Assembly: GCF_018967865.2 (NCBI RefSeq)
Contig: NZ_JAHLZY020000001.1
Span: 4,216,001-4,280,000, forward strand
Length of the DNA stretch: 64,000 nucleotides
Direction: 5' to 3'
From: Hymenobacter siberiensis
GTDB taxonomy: Bacteria > Bacteroidota > Bacteroidia > Cytophagales > Hymenobacteraceae
The position numbers and the translations under genes are program-made. This document shows positions 46,719 through 54,598 of this stretch, in pieces (position 1 is the first letter of the stretch; each line of letters opens with the position of its first letter). The notes beneath the pieces are model-generated. The model did no database searches. It was not told where the DNA came from and saw only the letters and a list, made by a program, of their open reading frames with translations.

Positions 46719-47925
46719 TACTCTACCCTACTAAAAGTCAGGCAAGGCAAAAAAACGGGGCGGCCCGACCTTTGAGGTTCCTACACGCTCAACTCGTTCC
46801 GCCCCATGAAGCAACGCCTCATCGCCAAAATTACGACCGTTTTACAACACCTGCCGGTGGTGCGCAACCTGGCTCGCCAAAAGTTTGTGAGCCAGTTCAT
46901 CATCGCGCTGATAAAAAGCCGCAACGTCCAATTCTGCGAGGTGGCCCAGCACTTGAACGATGCCGTCAAGTTGGCCTCGAACGAAACCCGGATTCAGGAT
47001 TTTTTCCGCGAAACGGACCTGAACTATCTGGTGCTGGCGCAGTTAGTGCTGGGCCTGCTGCCGGCCCAGGGCAAGCTGCGCCTGTGCCTGGACCGCACGG
47101 AGTGGGATTTCGGCCAGTGCCAGGTCAATATCCTGCTCGTGACCGTGGGTCAGGGCGCGTTTCACGTGCCCCTCTACTGGGAACTGCTCGACAACCGCAG
47201 CGGCAATTCCAACGCGGCTGACCGCATCGCCCTGCTCCGGGTCTGCGTCCAGGTGCTGGGCAAAGACCGGATTGGCCTGGTGCTGGGCGACCGCGAATTC
47301 GTGGGCCATGCCTGGTTCAAATGGCTCAAGGACAACGGACTGCCTTTTGTTATGCGTCTACCCCGGCACCATCTGCTCACTCACCCGAGTGGCCGCCGGC
47401 AAGCCATTACGGACCTGGGCCTGGCCGTCGGACAGACCCGGCGCTTCGCCCAGTGCCAGGTCGACGGGGTCTGGGGACAGGTCTGGGTCAAGGCCTTGAC
47501 GGACGGGGATTTCCTCTTTCTTTTTGGCAACGTGGGCCTGCCGTACATGGGGCAGCTCTACGCCAAGCGCTGGACCATCGAGCAGTGCTTTCAGAACCTC
47601 AAAGGTCGGGGCTTCAACCTGGAGGCCAGTCACTTGCGCTGCCACCTGAAGTTGCGCAAGCTCGTGGCCCTGGTCAGTCTGGCGTACGCCTTTTGCCTGG
47701 GCGTGGGCACGGTAGCCGACCGGAAAAGCCAGCCCATCGGCCGCAAAAACCACGGCTACCGAGCCATGAGCCTTAGCCGACACGGCTTAAATATCCTGCG
47801 CCAGCTCAGCCGCCCCGGTACCGGGGCGGCTGAGAAGCTCGCCCGAATGGTGGAAACAGTATTGCGCTGGTTTTGCTGGCAAATTACTCGATATCAATTC
47901 ACTAGAAAAATAGTAGGGTAGAGTA
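46719..47925 (+). mobile_element. IS4-type insertion sequence, complete, with target duplication
   Basis: A 1207-bp element bounded by 15-bp perfect inverted repeats TACTCTACCCTACTA and TAGTAGGGTAGAGTA. A 9-bp direct duplication AGAGCATAG flanks it at 46710-46718 and 47926-47934. It carries one intact transposase gene. It inserted near the 5' end of a minus-strand surface-protein gene. Confidence 0.92.
46806..47921 (+). CDS. IS4-family DDE transposase
   Basis: A 371-residue transposase. The catalytic residues can be placed: Asp in LCLDRTEWDFG, Asp in LVLGDREFVGH, Glu in YAKRWTIEQCFQNLKGRGF, the Y-R-E-K signature of the IS4 group. The N-terminal part (1-90) is a helical DNA-binding region. 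The stop TAG is inside the right inverted repeat. The frame is full length, so the element is probably still mobile. Confidence 0.93.
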   Translation: MKQRLIAKITTVLQHLPVVRNLARQKFVSQFIIALIKSRNVQFCEVAQHLNDAVKLASNETRIQDFFRETDLNYLVLAQLVLGLLPAQGKLRLCLDRTEWDFGQCQVNILLVTVGQGAFHVPLYWELLDNRSGNSNAADRIALLRVCVQVLGKDRIGLVLGDREFVGHAWFKWLKDNGLPFVMRLPRHHLLTHPSGRRQAITDLGLAVGQTRRFAQCQVDGVWGQVWVKALTDGDFLFLFGNVGLPYMGQLYAKRWTIEQCFQNLKGRGFNLEASHLRCHLKLRKLVALVSLAYAFCLGVGTVADRKSQPIGRKNHGYRAMSLSRHGLNILRQLSRPGTGAAEKLARMVETVLRWFCWQITRYQFTRKIVG

Positions 47926-48016
47926 AGAGCATAGTTGGCTGGGCGCTTACCGGCTTAGGCAGAAGCATTAATCCAAGCAGTACCAGAGTGCACAAATGCG
48001 TAAATAGTGCTTTCAT
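47926..48016 (-). pseudogene. Detached signal peptide of the T9SS-type surface protein
   Basis: On the minus strand ATG at 48016 opens MKALFTHLCTLVLLGLMLLP then KPVSAQP, a clear Sec signal peptide. It runs into the IS. Removing the IS and one target copy gives ATG CTC TAA AAC GCC AAC, then frame GTFLCPNNTYNFSSASS of the main part. A stop is thus already in frame at the junction, so the gene was probably dead or altered there as well. Confidence 0.7.
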
Positions 48017-48043
48017 TTTGGTTGAGAAAAAGTAGAAAGGAAA

Positions 48044-48793
48044 TTAAAAATCATAGGTCACCCCCAGTAGTTGTACCGGCCTCTAAGTCAGCGCAACACG
48101 GTTAGCCTGAGTACGCTCATCTAAAAAGCGGTCCACCTCGTCGAATTTGGTAAATGTTTCCCGCACATGGTATGTACTGCGTTGATGAGTGTAGCTCAAT
48201 GGCAGGGCCGTTTCGGCAAACATGCACAAGCGCCGCATGATGTGATAATTAATTCCCACAAAGGAGCGTATTTGTACCTGCCAGTCCTGCGTCGTGCGTT
48301 CGTAATAATCTATTCCAAATCCACCTGGAGGATAAGGAGCTCGATACGCCGAGGAAAAGCCTTGGCGCTGGTAGCCTAAACCAACTTCTACCCCGTAATA
48401 CAGCGATACACGTCGGCCTAGCATCCGTTGCCACTCATAACCAGCAAATACCTGTAGCTGCCACTTCCGATAGCTTGGCCCTGTTACATAGCCATTAACG
48501 GTATCAAAAATATCATCCTTAAAATTAGTCGAATCGGCATAGGTAAAAAGTCCCACCAGTCGCAGCCGCAACGATTTAGTGGGCGTGAGGCGCTGCTTAT
48601 AAATCAGCCCGATGGGCAGGCTGCGGTTGGCGGTGAAGAAGTGGTCCAACTGCGGGCTGGCCGTCAGGCCAAACTCGTACTTGTAGGGGCGGGCCGTATC
48701 GGCCGGGGCTGGGATGGCCATTTGGGCCGTGGCCAGGCCTGGGACCGCCGCTAACAAAGCTGCGCACAGAGGCGCGAAAAAGGTGGAGTTCAT
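48044..48793 (-). pseudogene. Outer-membrane beta-barrel protein with amber codon before the last strand
   Basis: ATG at 48793 opens a signal peptide (MNSTFFAPLCAALLAAVPGL, cleaved after ATAQ). Alternating strands follow: YEFGLTASPQLDHFF, IGLIYKQRLTPTKSLRLRLVGLFTY, WQLQVFAGYEWQRM, VSLYYGVEVGLGYQ, QIRSFVGINYHIM. The open frame stops at TAG (48085-48083) after NRVALT. The same frame continues RPVQLLGVTYDF and TAA (48046-48044). A final strand ending in Phe is the usual Bam recognition signal, so the natural end was 13 codons further on. The shortened 236-residue product would lack it. A sequencing error or suppression cannot be excluded. Confidence 0.7.
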
Positions 48794-49520
48794 GCGTTTT
48801 TCAAAACAAAGATGAGCGGCCAAGATAGCCGTCGGCCCCGCTCCGGAAGCATAAATCGGTGCCACGCAAAGGTGTGACCAACCACAAATGCAAAAAGGAA
48901 ACAACACCTCTAAAACGGACAATAACCAATTTTATCCTCCATATAATTATTCAATTAAAAAAATGGGGGGGGGTAAATTTCCAGACAATGGAAGGCATAG
49001 TTGATAGTGGTGCACACAGCAGAAACGCTGGGTTTGTGACATCCCAGGCCGTTGGCTTTAGTAGCAACAATGGCACCGCTACGTGGATTTGACAGCGCGG
49101 GTCGCCAGTCGGGCAAAGCCACAAACCCCTTTTTTCTCGCATCTGGCCGGGCGCTTCTCTCCCCGTAACGCAACGCCCCGCCAAGCGGACTTGCCTTAGT
49201 TGGGGCTATCGTGTGGCAAACGGGAAGGCCCAAGCCACAGCCTGGCTGCAAGCAATGGAACCCACTGGCCGGGCCCTGACAACCATTCGCACGGCAGGTT
49301 TAATCCTTCATCACAAATTTTCCTGTTTTCGGCACGGAACTAGTTGGGAGCCGCTTGCGCTTTGCGTAAATTGCGGGACTAAGTGCCGAACCATTAGCTT
49401 TTAGCTGATAGTCTTTGTATTTCTTGTTTACTATCAGTTAGTTATGTCAAATGTATCAACTGTTTAATTTGGAGCAAGCACTTACTTATGGTTTTGGCAT
49501 TTGGCCCTTTTATACTTCGT
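48794..49520. other. Non-coding stretch, AT-rich, with one small inverted repeat
   Basis: No gene is seen in 727 bp. There is a G9 run at 48965-48973. CTGATAGT/ACTATCAG (49405-49437) is an inverted repeat. TTTG (49414-49417) and TAGTTATG (49439-49446) are 21 bases apart and resemble a Bacteroidota promoter with one mismatch, about 75 bases upstream of the DUF5686 gene. Confidence 0.4.
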
Positions 49521-52064
49521 ATGAAATTTCTTGCTCCGCTGCTCCTGGTGTGCCTCCTGGCACTGCCGGCTGCAGCCCAGCGTATCGTAATCAGTGGCCA
49601 GGTAGTGGAGGCTACGAACGGTGAGCCGGTGCCGTTCGCGTCCATCTTTATTCCGAAGAGCAGTGCCGGCGTCACGGCCGATGCCGATGGCAAGTTCAAG
49701 CTCACCGCCACGGGCTCGCCCGATTCCATCGCGGCCTCGGCGCTGGGCTTTGCCACGCAGCGGCGCCAGCTCAGCAACGCGGCCGTGCAAACGGTGCTCT
49801 TCCGGATGAAAACCGGCGGCGTTACGCTGGGCGAAGTATTCGTGAGCTCGCGCCAGCCCGAGAACCCGGCCTTTCGCATCCTGCGCGAAGTGCAGCGCCA
49901 CAAGCCCGGGAATGCCCGCACCGCCCTGCAAGCCGCCGAGTACGACTCCTACAACCGCATCGAAACCAGCCTGATTGACCTGCCCAAGAGCTTGTCCAAT
50001 CGCAAGGTTATCAAGGATATTCGGGCGCTGGCTGTGCGCCAGGGTGCCGCCGCCGCCGCCGATGTTGATGCCCCGCTCCCGGTTTTTGCCTCGGAAGTGG
50101 GCTCGCGGGTATACCAGCGCAACTCGCCCCTGCGCCGCCGCGAAGACTTGCTGCACAAGCAGATGCGCGGCGTGGGCCCGCGCGAAGGCTCGGTACTCTC
50201 CCAGATGCTGGGCTCTAACTTCCAGAACTTCGACTTCTACCCCAACTGGCAAAACGTGCTGGGCAAGGACTTCATCTCGCCCATTGCCGAAGGCGGCCGC
50301 GTCACCTACGACTACGAGCTGCAGGATTCCGTGTTTGTGGGCAAGGACTGGTGCTATAAAATTGCCGTCACGCCCAAGCGCAGCCACGATTTGGCCTTCA
50401 AAGGCACCATCTGGATTACGCAGGAAGGCTACGCCCTGCGCCGGGCCGACCTCGTGGCCAGCCCCGAAGCCAACATTAACTTCGTGAATGACCTGCGCAT
50501 TTACCAGGACCTGACCTCGCCCGCCGACGGCGCGGGCCTGCCCACGCGTACCAAAATGGTGCTCAGTGTACGGCCCTACGAAAAGCAGGCGGCCATGCTG
50601 GTGCGCTTCACCACGGTGAGCAGCAATTTCGTGCGCAACCAGGTGCACGAGGAGCCCGGCTTCTACGATCAGCCCATTATGTCGTCGCTCATGGAGCCCA
50701 CCGAAAAGGAGGAGCCTGGCGTGGGCAGCCTGCTCACTGGCCTGCCCCAGGGCGGAGCGGGCGGCTACTTCGACCAGCACCGGCCCGATACCCTGAGCCT
50801 GAGCGAGCGCCAGACGTTTGCCGTACTCGACTCGGCCAAGCAGCTGCCTTCGGTGCGCAACGTGCTCGACTGGGTGGAGCTGCTCGTGAACGGCTACAAG
50901 CGCGTGGGCAAGCTCGATTTGGGCCCCATATCCACGCTCTACGCCAACAACGACTTCGAAGGCAACCGCTTCCGCTTTGGCTTCCGCACCACGCCCGCAA
51001 TCAGTCGCAACTGGCTCACGCAGGCGTACATAGCCTACGGCACCAAAGACAGCCGCTTCAAGTACGGGGCCCGCGTCAGCTTCGTGGCCGAGCGCCGTCA
51101 CTGGACGGTGTTCACCGGCGAGTTCAAGCACGACGTGGAGCAGGCCGCCCTGCTGGACAACGACTTTCTCGACAACAACAACCTGTTTACGGCCGCCTCG
51201 CGCTGGGGCCGTTTCCGGCAGGGCAAACCCGTGCTGCGCGACCTCACCTCCCTGAGTGTGCAGCGCGACCTGTTCCACGGCTTCACCCAGACCCTGACGC
51301 TGCGCTATCAGAACATCAACCCGCTGTTTCAATACCGTCGCTCCACCAGCCCGGGTGGCCAGCCGCCCACAGTGGAGCCCGGCTCGGATGTACTGCAGTT
51401 GAGCGAGCTGGTATCTGAATCGCGCTACGCGCCCGATGAAAACCTGGTGCAGAGCGAAACCCGCCGCCGGGCCGTGGGCCTGAAGCGCCTGCCAGTGTTC
51501 ACCCTCCGCTACACGCTGGGCGCCATCGACTGGACGCAGGGCGACTTCATGTACCACAAGTTCAATCTGGCCATTTCGCACAGCGTTTCAGTGGGCCAAC
51601 TGGGCCGCCTCACCTACCGGGCCGAGGGCAACTACATTCCCACGGCGCTGCCCTACTTCATCCTCAAAACCCCGCTGGGCAACCAGACGCCGTTTTACAA
51701 CGCCAACGCTTTCAACTTGATGAACTACTTCGAGTTCATCACCGACCGTTCGGTCACGCTGCGCCTCGACCACCATTTCGAAGGCCTGCTCGTCAACTCC
51801 ATTCCGGGTATCCGCGCCCTCAACTGGCGCTTGGTGGGTACCGGCAACGTGCTCTATGGCAAGCTCTCGGACCGGGCCCGCCGCATCAACGGCAATACGC
51901 CCGACCTACCCGGCACCATTTCGACCCCTTATGTGGAAGTAGGCTACGGGGTAGAAAACATCTTCAAGTTTGTTCGGGTCGATTTCATTCACCGCCTCAC
52001 CTACCGCGACACCCCCAATACCAGCAACTTTGGCATCAAAGTGGGAGCTCAGTTCCGTTTGTAG
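49521..52064 (+). CDS. DUF5686-family outer-membrane protein with carboxypeptidase-like domain
   Basis: An 847-residue protein. Signal peptide 1-20 (ending LPAAAQ), a carboxypeptidase-regulatory-like beta sandwich (about 24-105: VISGQVVEATNGEPVPFASIFI, ASALGFATQ), then the DUF5686 region (AEYDSYNRIETSLIDLPKSL; EVGSRVYQRNSP; ISPIAEGGRVTYDYELQDS). The C-terminus (about 450-847) has alternating strands ending FGIKVGAQFRL, as in outer-membrane barrels. The family is widespread in Bacteroidota with no settled function. The start at 49521 begins the signal peptide. A terminator follows the gene. Confidence 0.87.
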   Translation: MKFLAPLLLVCLLALPAAAQRIVISGQVVEATNGEPVPFASIFIPKSSAGVTADADGKFKLTATGSPDSIAASALGFATQRRQLSNAAVQTVLFRMKTGGVTLGEVFVSSRQPENPAFRILREVQRHKPGNARTALQAAEYDSYNRIETSLIDLPKSLSNRKVIKDIRALAVRQGAAAAADVDAPLPVFASEVGSRVYQRNSPLRRREDLLHKQMRGVGPREGSVLSQMLGSNFQNFDFYPNWQNVLGKDFISPIAEGGRVTYDYELQDSVFVGKDWCYKIAVTPKRSHDLAFKGTIWITQEGYALRRADLVASPEANINFVNDLRIYQDLTSPADGAGLPTRTKMVLSVRPYEKQAAMLVRFTTVSSNFVRNQVHEEPGFYDQPIMSSLMEPTEKEEPGVGSLLTGLPQGGAGGYFDQHRPDTLSLSERQTFAVLDSAKQLPSVRNVLDWVELLVNGYKRVGKLDLGPISTLYANNDFEGNRFRFGFRTTPAISRNWLTQAYIAYGTKDSRFKYGARVSFVAERRHWTVFTGEFKHDVEQAALLDNDFLDNNNLFTAASRWGRFRQGKPVLRDLTSLSVQRDLFHGFTQTLTLRYQNINPLFQYRRSTSPGGQPPTVEPGSDVLQLSELVSESRYAPDENLVQSETRRRAVGLKRLPVFTLRYTLGAIDWTQGDFMYHKFNLAISHSVSVGQLGRLTYRAEGNYIPTALPYFILKTPLGNQTPFYNANAFNLMNYFEFITDRSVTLRLDHHFEGLLVNSIPGIRALNWRLVGTGNVLYGKLSDRARRINGNTPDLPGTISTPYVEVGYGVENIFKFVRVDFIHRLTYRDTPNTSNFGIKVGAQFRL

Positions 52065-52086
52065 CCGCGCGGCCTGCTCAGATGTT

Positions 52087-52126
52087 AACGCCCGGCTGTG
52101 TTTCGACACGGCCGGGCGTTTTTTTA
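52087..52126 (+). terminator. Rho-independent terminator
   Basis: AACGCCCGGCTGTG pairs with CACGGCCGGGCGTT (one wobble pair) around TTTCGA, followed by a T-run. It ends the DUF5686 transcript. Confidence 0.88.
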
Positions 52127-52266
52127 TTGCCACTACGTACTGTTGTATTTCGTGCGTGAACTCTTACCTATAAAAGCGGTTTCCTTCAACCGGTTTCGAG
52201 TTGCATTTTTGTAAGTTCGCCGCTGCTATGCCTCGTATTTCCTCACTGATTTCACATTTGCAATCT

Positions 52267-54252
52267 ATGGGTGGTAAGTACCCGCTATTCCGACTGGCCA
52301 TCTTATTCCTCGGGCTGCTGCTGCCGGCCCGTGCCCACGCCACCCCCGAAGATACCCTGGCCGTGAACCCGGCCCAGCCAGCCCTCTACCTGGAGGAAAA
52401 TTACTACAGCATGCTGGAAGACCCCACGGGCCAGCTGCATCTTGCCGATGTGCAGCTGCCGGAGTGGAGCCGCCGGTTTGTGGCCATGCGGGGCTCGGGG
52501 CACCCGCCCAACATCCAGCATCCGAGCAGCATCTACTGGCTGCGCATCACGGTGCGCCAGCGCCCTACCGACAATGCGGCGTGGTACCTCGAGCTGTACG
52601 ACTCCCACATCGGCAACGCGATGTTCTTCAGCCCCCAACGCGGCTCAACTACCGCCTACGACAGCGTGGCTACGGGAGCCAACCAATCGTTTGCCACGCG
52701 CCCGCACCCTTACAAGAACTTTCTGTTTGACCTGCCGCCCCGGCCCGGCGAAACCGCCACCTACTACCTGCGGCTGCACTCCGACACCCGCACCAGCTTC
52801 CGGGCCATGCTGCACAGCGGGGCTGGCCTCATCCCGGAGCTGTCGCTGCAATACTGGCTGCTGGGCATTTTCTACGGCATCCTGTTCATCATGGTGCTCT
52901 ACAACCTGATTCTGTTCTTCTTCCTGAGCGAGCGCACCTACCTCTACTACGTCCTTTACGTGCTCAGCGGGGCCTTGCTGTTTCTCACCGAAGATGGCCT
53001 GGGTTTTCAGTACTTATGGTCCGATTTCCCGCGCCTGAACCACTTCATTGGGGCGCTGGCCCCGGTGCTGCTGCTGCTCACGTTTGCGACCTACGCGGGT
53101 GGCTTTCTTGACACGGCCTCCCGGCTGCCGGGGCTGCACCGGGCGGGGCAGTGGGTGGTGGGCATCAGCACGACCCTTCTGGTGCTCGATGCGGCGGTGG
53201 TGCATTCGGGGTTTAGCTTCTGGCTCTACCTGTTGCCTTATGGCTTGCTGTATTATGCTGGCTTACAAGCCTATCGCAGCGGCCTGCGACCAGCCCGCTA
53301 CCTGTTACTAGCCCAGGCGCTGGTAGCTATCAGCCTCACGTTTCTCATCATGCGCAAGCTGGGCATCAATTTCTACAGCAATGTGTACACGGTATATAGC
53401 CTGAATGCCGCCTTTGTGGTAGAAGTAGTGATTCTGAGCTACGCGCTGGGCGAAAAGCTGAAGGGCCTGATGGATGTCGCGCTGCTCACGCAGCACCGCC
53501 TGCTGAAGCAGCTACGCAAAAAACACCAGGCCCAGGACCGACTGGTAGTGCAAATGCGCGAAAACCAAATCCTTAAAGACCAGCTCAATACCGAGCTGGG
53601 AGGCCTGGTAGCCCTGCGCACCACCGAGCTACGCCAGCAAAATGAAACTGTGGCCGCCCAAAACCGCGAGCTACTGCAAGCCAACGGCCTGCTGGCCCTG
53701 CAATCGGCCGCCATCGAGAAGCTCAACGGCGACCTCAGCCGCGACCTGCACGCGGAGAAGGCGGCGCGCATAGAGTCGAAGGAAGTAGACTTTGGCGAAT
53801 TCAGCCAGATATATCCTGATAAGGATGCCTGTCTGCGCTACCTGGCCGACCTGAAATGGGGACATGGCAGCTACCAATGCCGCAAGTGCGGCCACGAAAA
53901 GAGCTGCGAAGCCCGCGAACCCTACGCCCAGCGCTGCACCCGCTGCCGCTACGTGGAGTCGGCCACGACGGGCACCCTCTTGCAAAAGTGCAAATTCTCA
54001 ATCGTCAAGGCACTGTATGCCGTCTTCCTGCTGCACGCTCACAAAGGGAACTACTCCCCCTCCGAGCTGGCCCGGGTGCTGGACCTGCGCCCGGCCACCA
54101 GCTGGACCTTTGCCCAGAAGGTACTGCAGGCCTTGCAGCGCCGCCGCCAGGCCACCGACTACGAGGACGGCGAACCATGGACCCACGTGCTATTGGATGC
54201 CTCAATGGAGATGGAGGTGGAGGAGAACGAGCCTACCAAAACCAGTAATTGA
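52267..54252 (+). CDS. 7TM-DISM receptor fused to IS1595-like zinc-ribbon domain
   Basis: About 661 residues. Signal peptide (MGGKYPLFRLAILFLGLLLP, then ARAHA). Extracytoplasmic 7TMR-DISMED2-like domain (about 30-190: LADVQLPEWSRRFVAM, SIYWLRITVRQ, YYLRLHSDT). Seven-helix DISM module (about 195-400: LLGIFYGILFIMVLYNLILF; YVLYVLSGALLFLTEDG). A coiled coil follows (about 410-510). Where a histidine kinase normally follows there is DKDACLRYLADLKWGHGSYQ, CRKCGH and CTRCRY, two CxxC knuckles, then GTLLQKCKFSIVKALYAVFL and LDLRPATSWTFAQKVLQALQ. This matches the zinc-ribbon and helical start of IS1595 transposases, without a catalytic core. It may be a membrane-bound DNA-binding receptor. Starts at 52201 (TTG) or 52228 (ATG) are also open. 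Confidence 0.8.
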   Translation: MGGKYPLFRLAILFLGLLLPARAHATPEDTLAVNPAQPALYLEENYYSMLEDPTGQLHLADVQLPEWSRRFVAMRGSGHPPNIQHPSSIYWLRITVRQRPTDNAAWYLELYDSHIGNAMFFSPQRGSTTAYDSVATGANQSFATRPHPYKNFLFDLPPRPGETATYYLRLHSDTRTSFRAMLHSGAGLIPELSLQYWLLGIFYGILFIMVLYNLILFFFLSERTYLYYVLYVLSGALLFLTEDGLGFQYLWSDFPRLNHFIGALAPVLLLLTFATYAGGFLDTASRLPGLHRAGQWVVGISTTLLVLDAAVVHSGFSFWLYLLPYGLLYYAGLQAYRSGLRPARYLLLAQALVAISLTFLIMRKLGINFYSNVYTVYSLNAAFVVEVVILSYALGEKLKGLMDVALLTQHRLLKQLRKKHQAQDRLVVQMRENQILKDQLNTELGGLVALRTTELRQQNETVAAQNRELLQANGLLALQSAAIEKLNGDLSRDLHAEKAARIESKEVDFGEFSQIYPDKDACLRYLADLKWGHGSYQCRKCGHEKSCEAREPYAQRCTRCRYVESATTGTLLQKCKFSIVKALYAVFLLHAHKGNYSPSELARVLDLRPATSWTFAQKVLQALQRRRQATDYEDGEPWTHVLLDASMEMEVEENEPTKTSN

Positions 54253-54548
54253 GCGCACCCAATACTCCGGCAACGTTTGTGACTAGCAGAAATAGCTTTT
54301 CAGGTATTAATAACTGCTCTGGCCGGCATTCAGCCTGATAATTCACTACTTGGGAATTATTCCCCGTTTTTTTTCAACAATAGCCGTTTTTTTTTGTTGT
54401 TTTTTAGCCTATCAGACAGAAGACCAAAACGCTCCGGCTACCCGAATCAAGCGAGAATCAGCAATTGACGCGTGTGTGGCAAGCGTATAAACCATTTTTG
54501 AAAATACCTCAAAACCTTCAAATAAAGCGTTTCAGGGCATTTATTGAG
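54253..54548. other. AT-rich intergenic stretch upstream of the glucan locus
   Basis: No gene is seen. It contains T-runs (TTTTTTTT near 54366 and 54388) just after the receptor gene that may help end its transcript, but no clear stem precedes them. Confidence 0.35.
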
Positions 54549-54580
54549 TTGTATTAGCTCAACACACTCTACTACATTTG
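54549..54580 (+). promoter_or_regulatory. Promoter of the polysaccharide utilization locus
   Basis: TACATTTG (54573-54580) is an exact TAnnTTTG element. TTG (54549-54551) lies 21 bases upstream as the -33 box. Transcription would start near 54587, leaving a leader of only about 12 bases before the GH3 start at 54599. Confidence 0.45.
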
Positions 54581-54598
54581 GTCAACTGAATACTACAG

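Noticed and set aside
48965..48973. G9 homopolymer as a possible phase-variation switch
   Set aside because: It lies about 550 bp from the next start codon and outside any open frame or promoter spacer.
49482..51581. A 699-codon open frame on the minus strand
   Set aside because: It lies antisense to the DUF5686 gene, has low-complexity composition (His/Gly/Ala/Val-rich) and no domain. GC-rich coding DNA often leaves such shadows.
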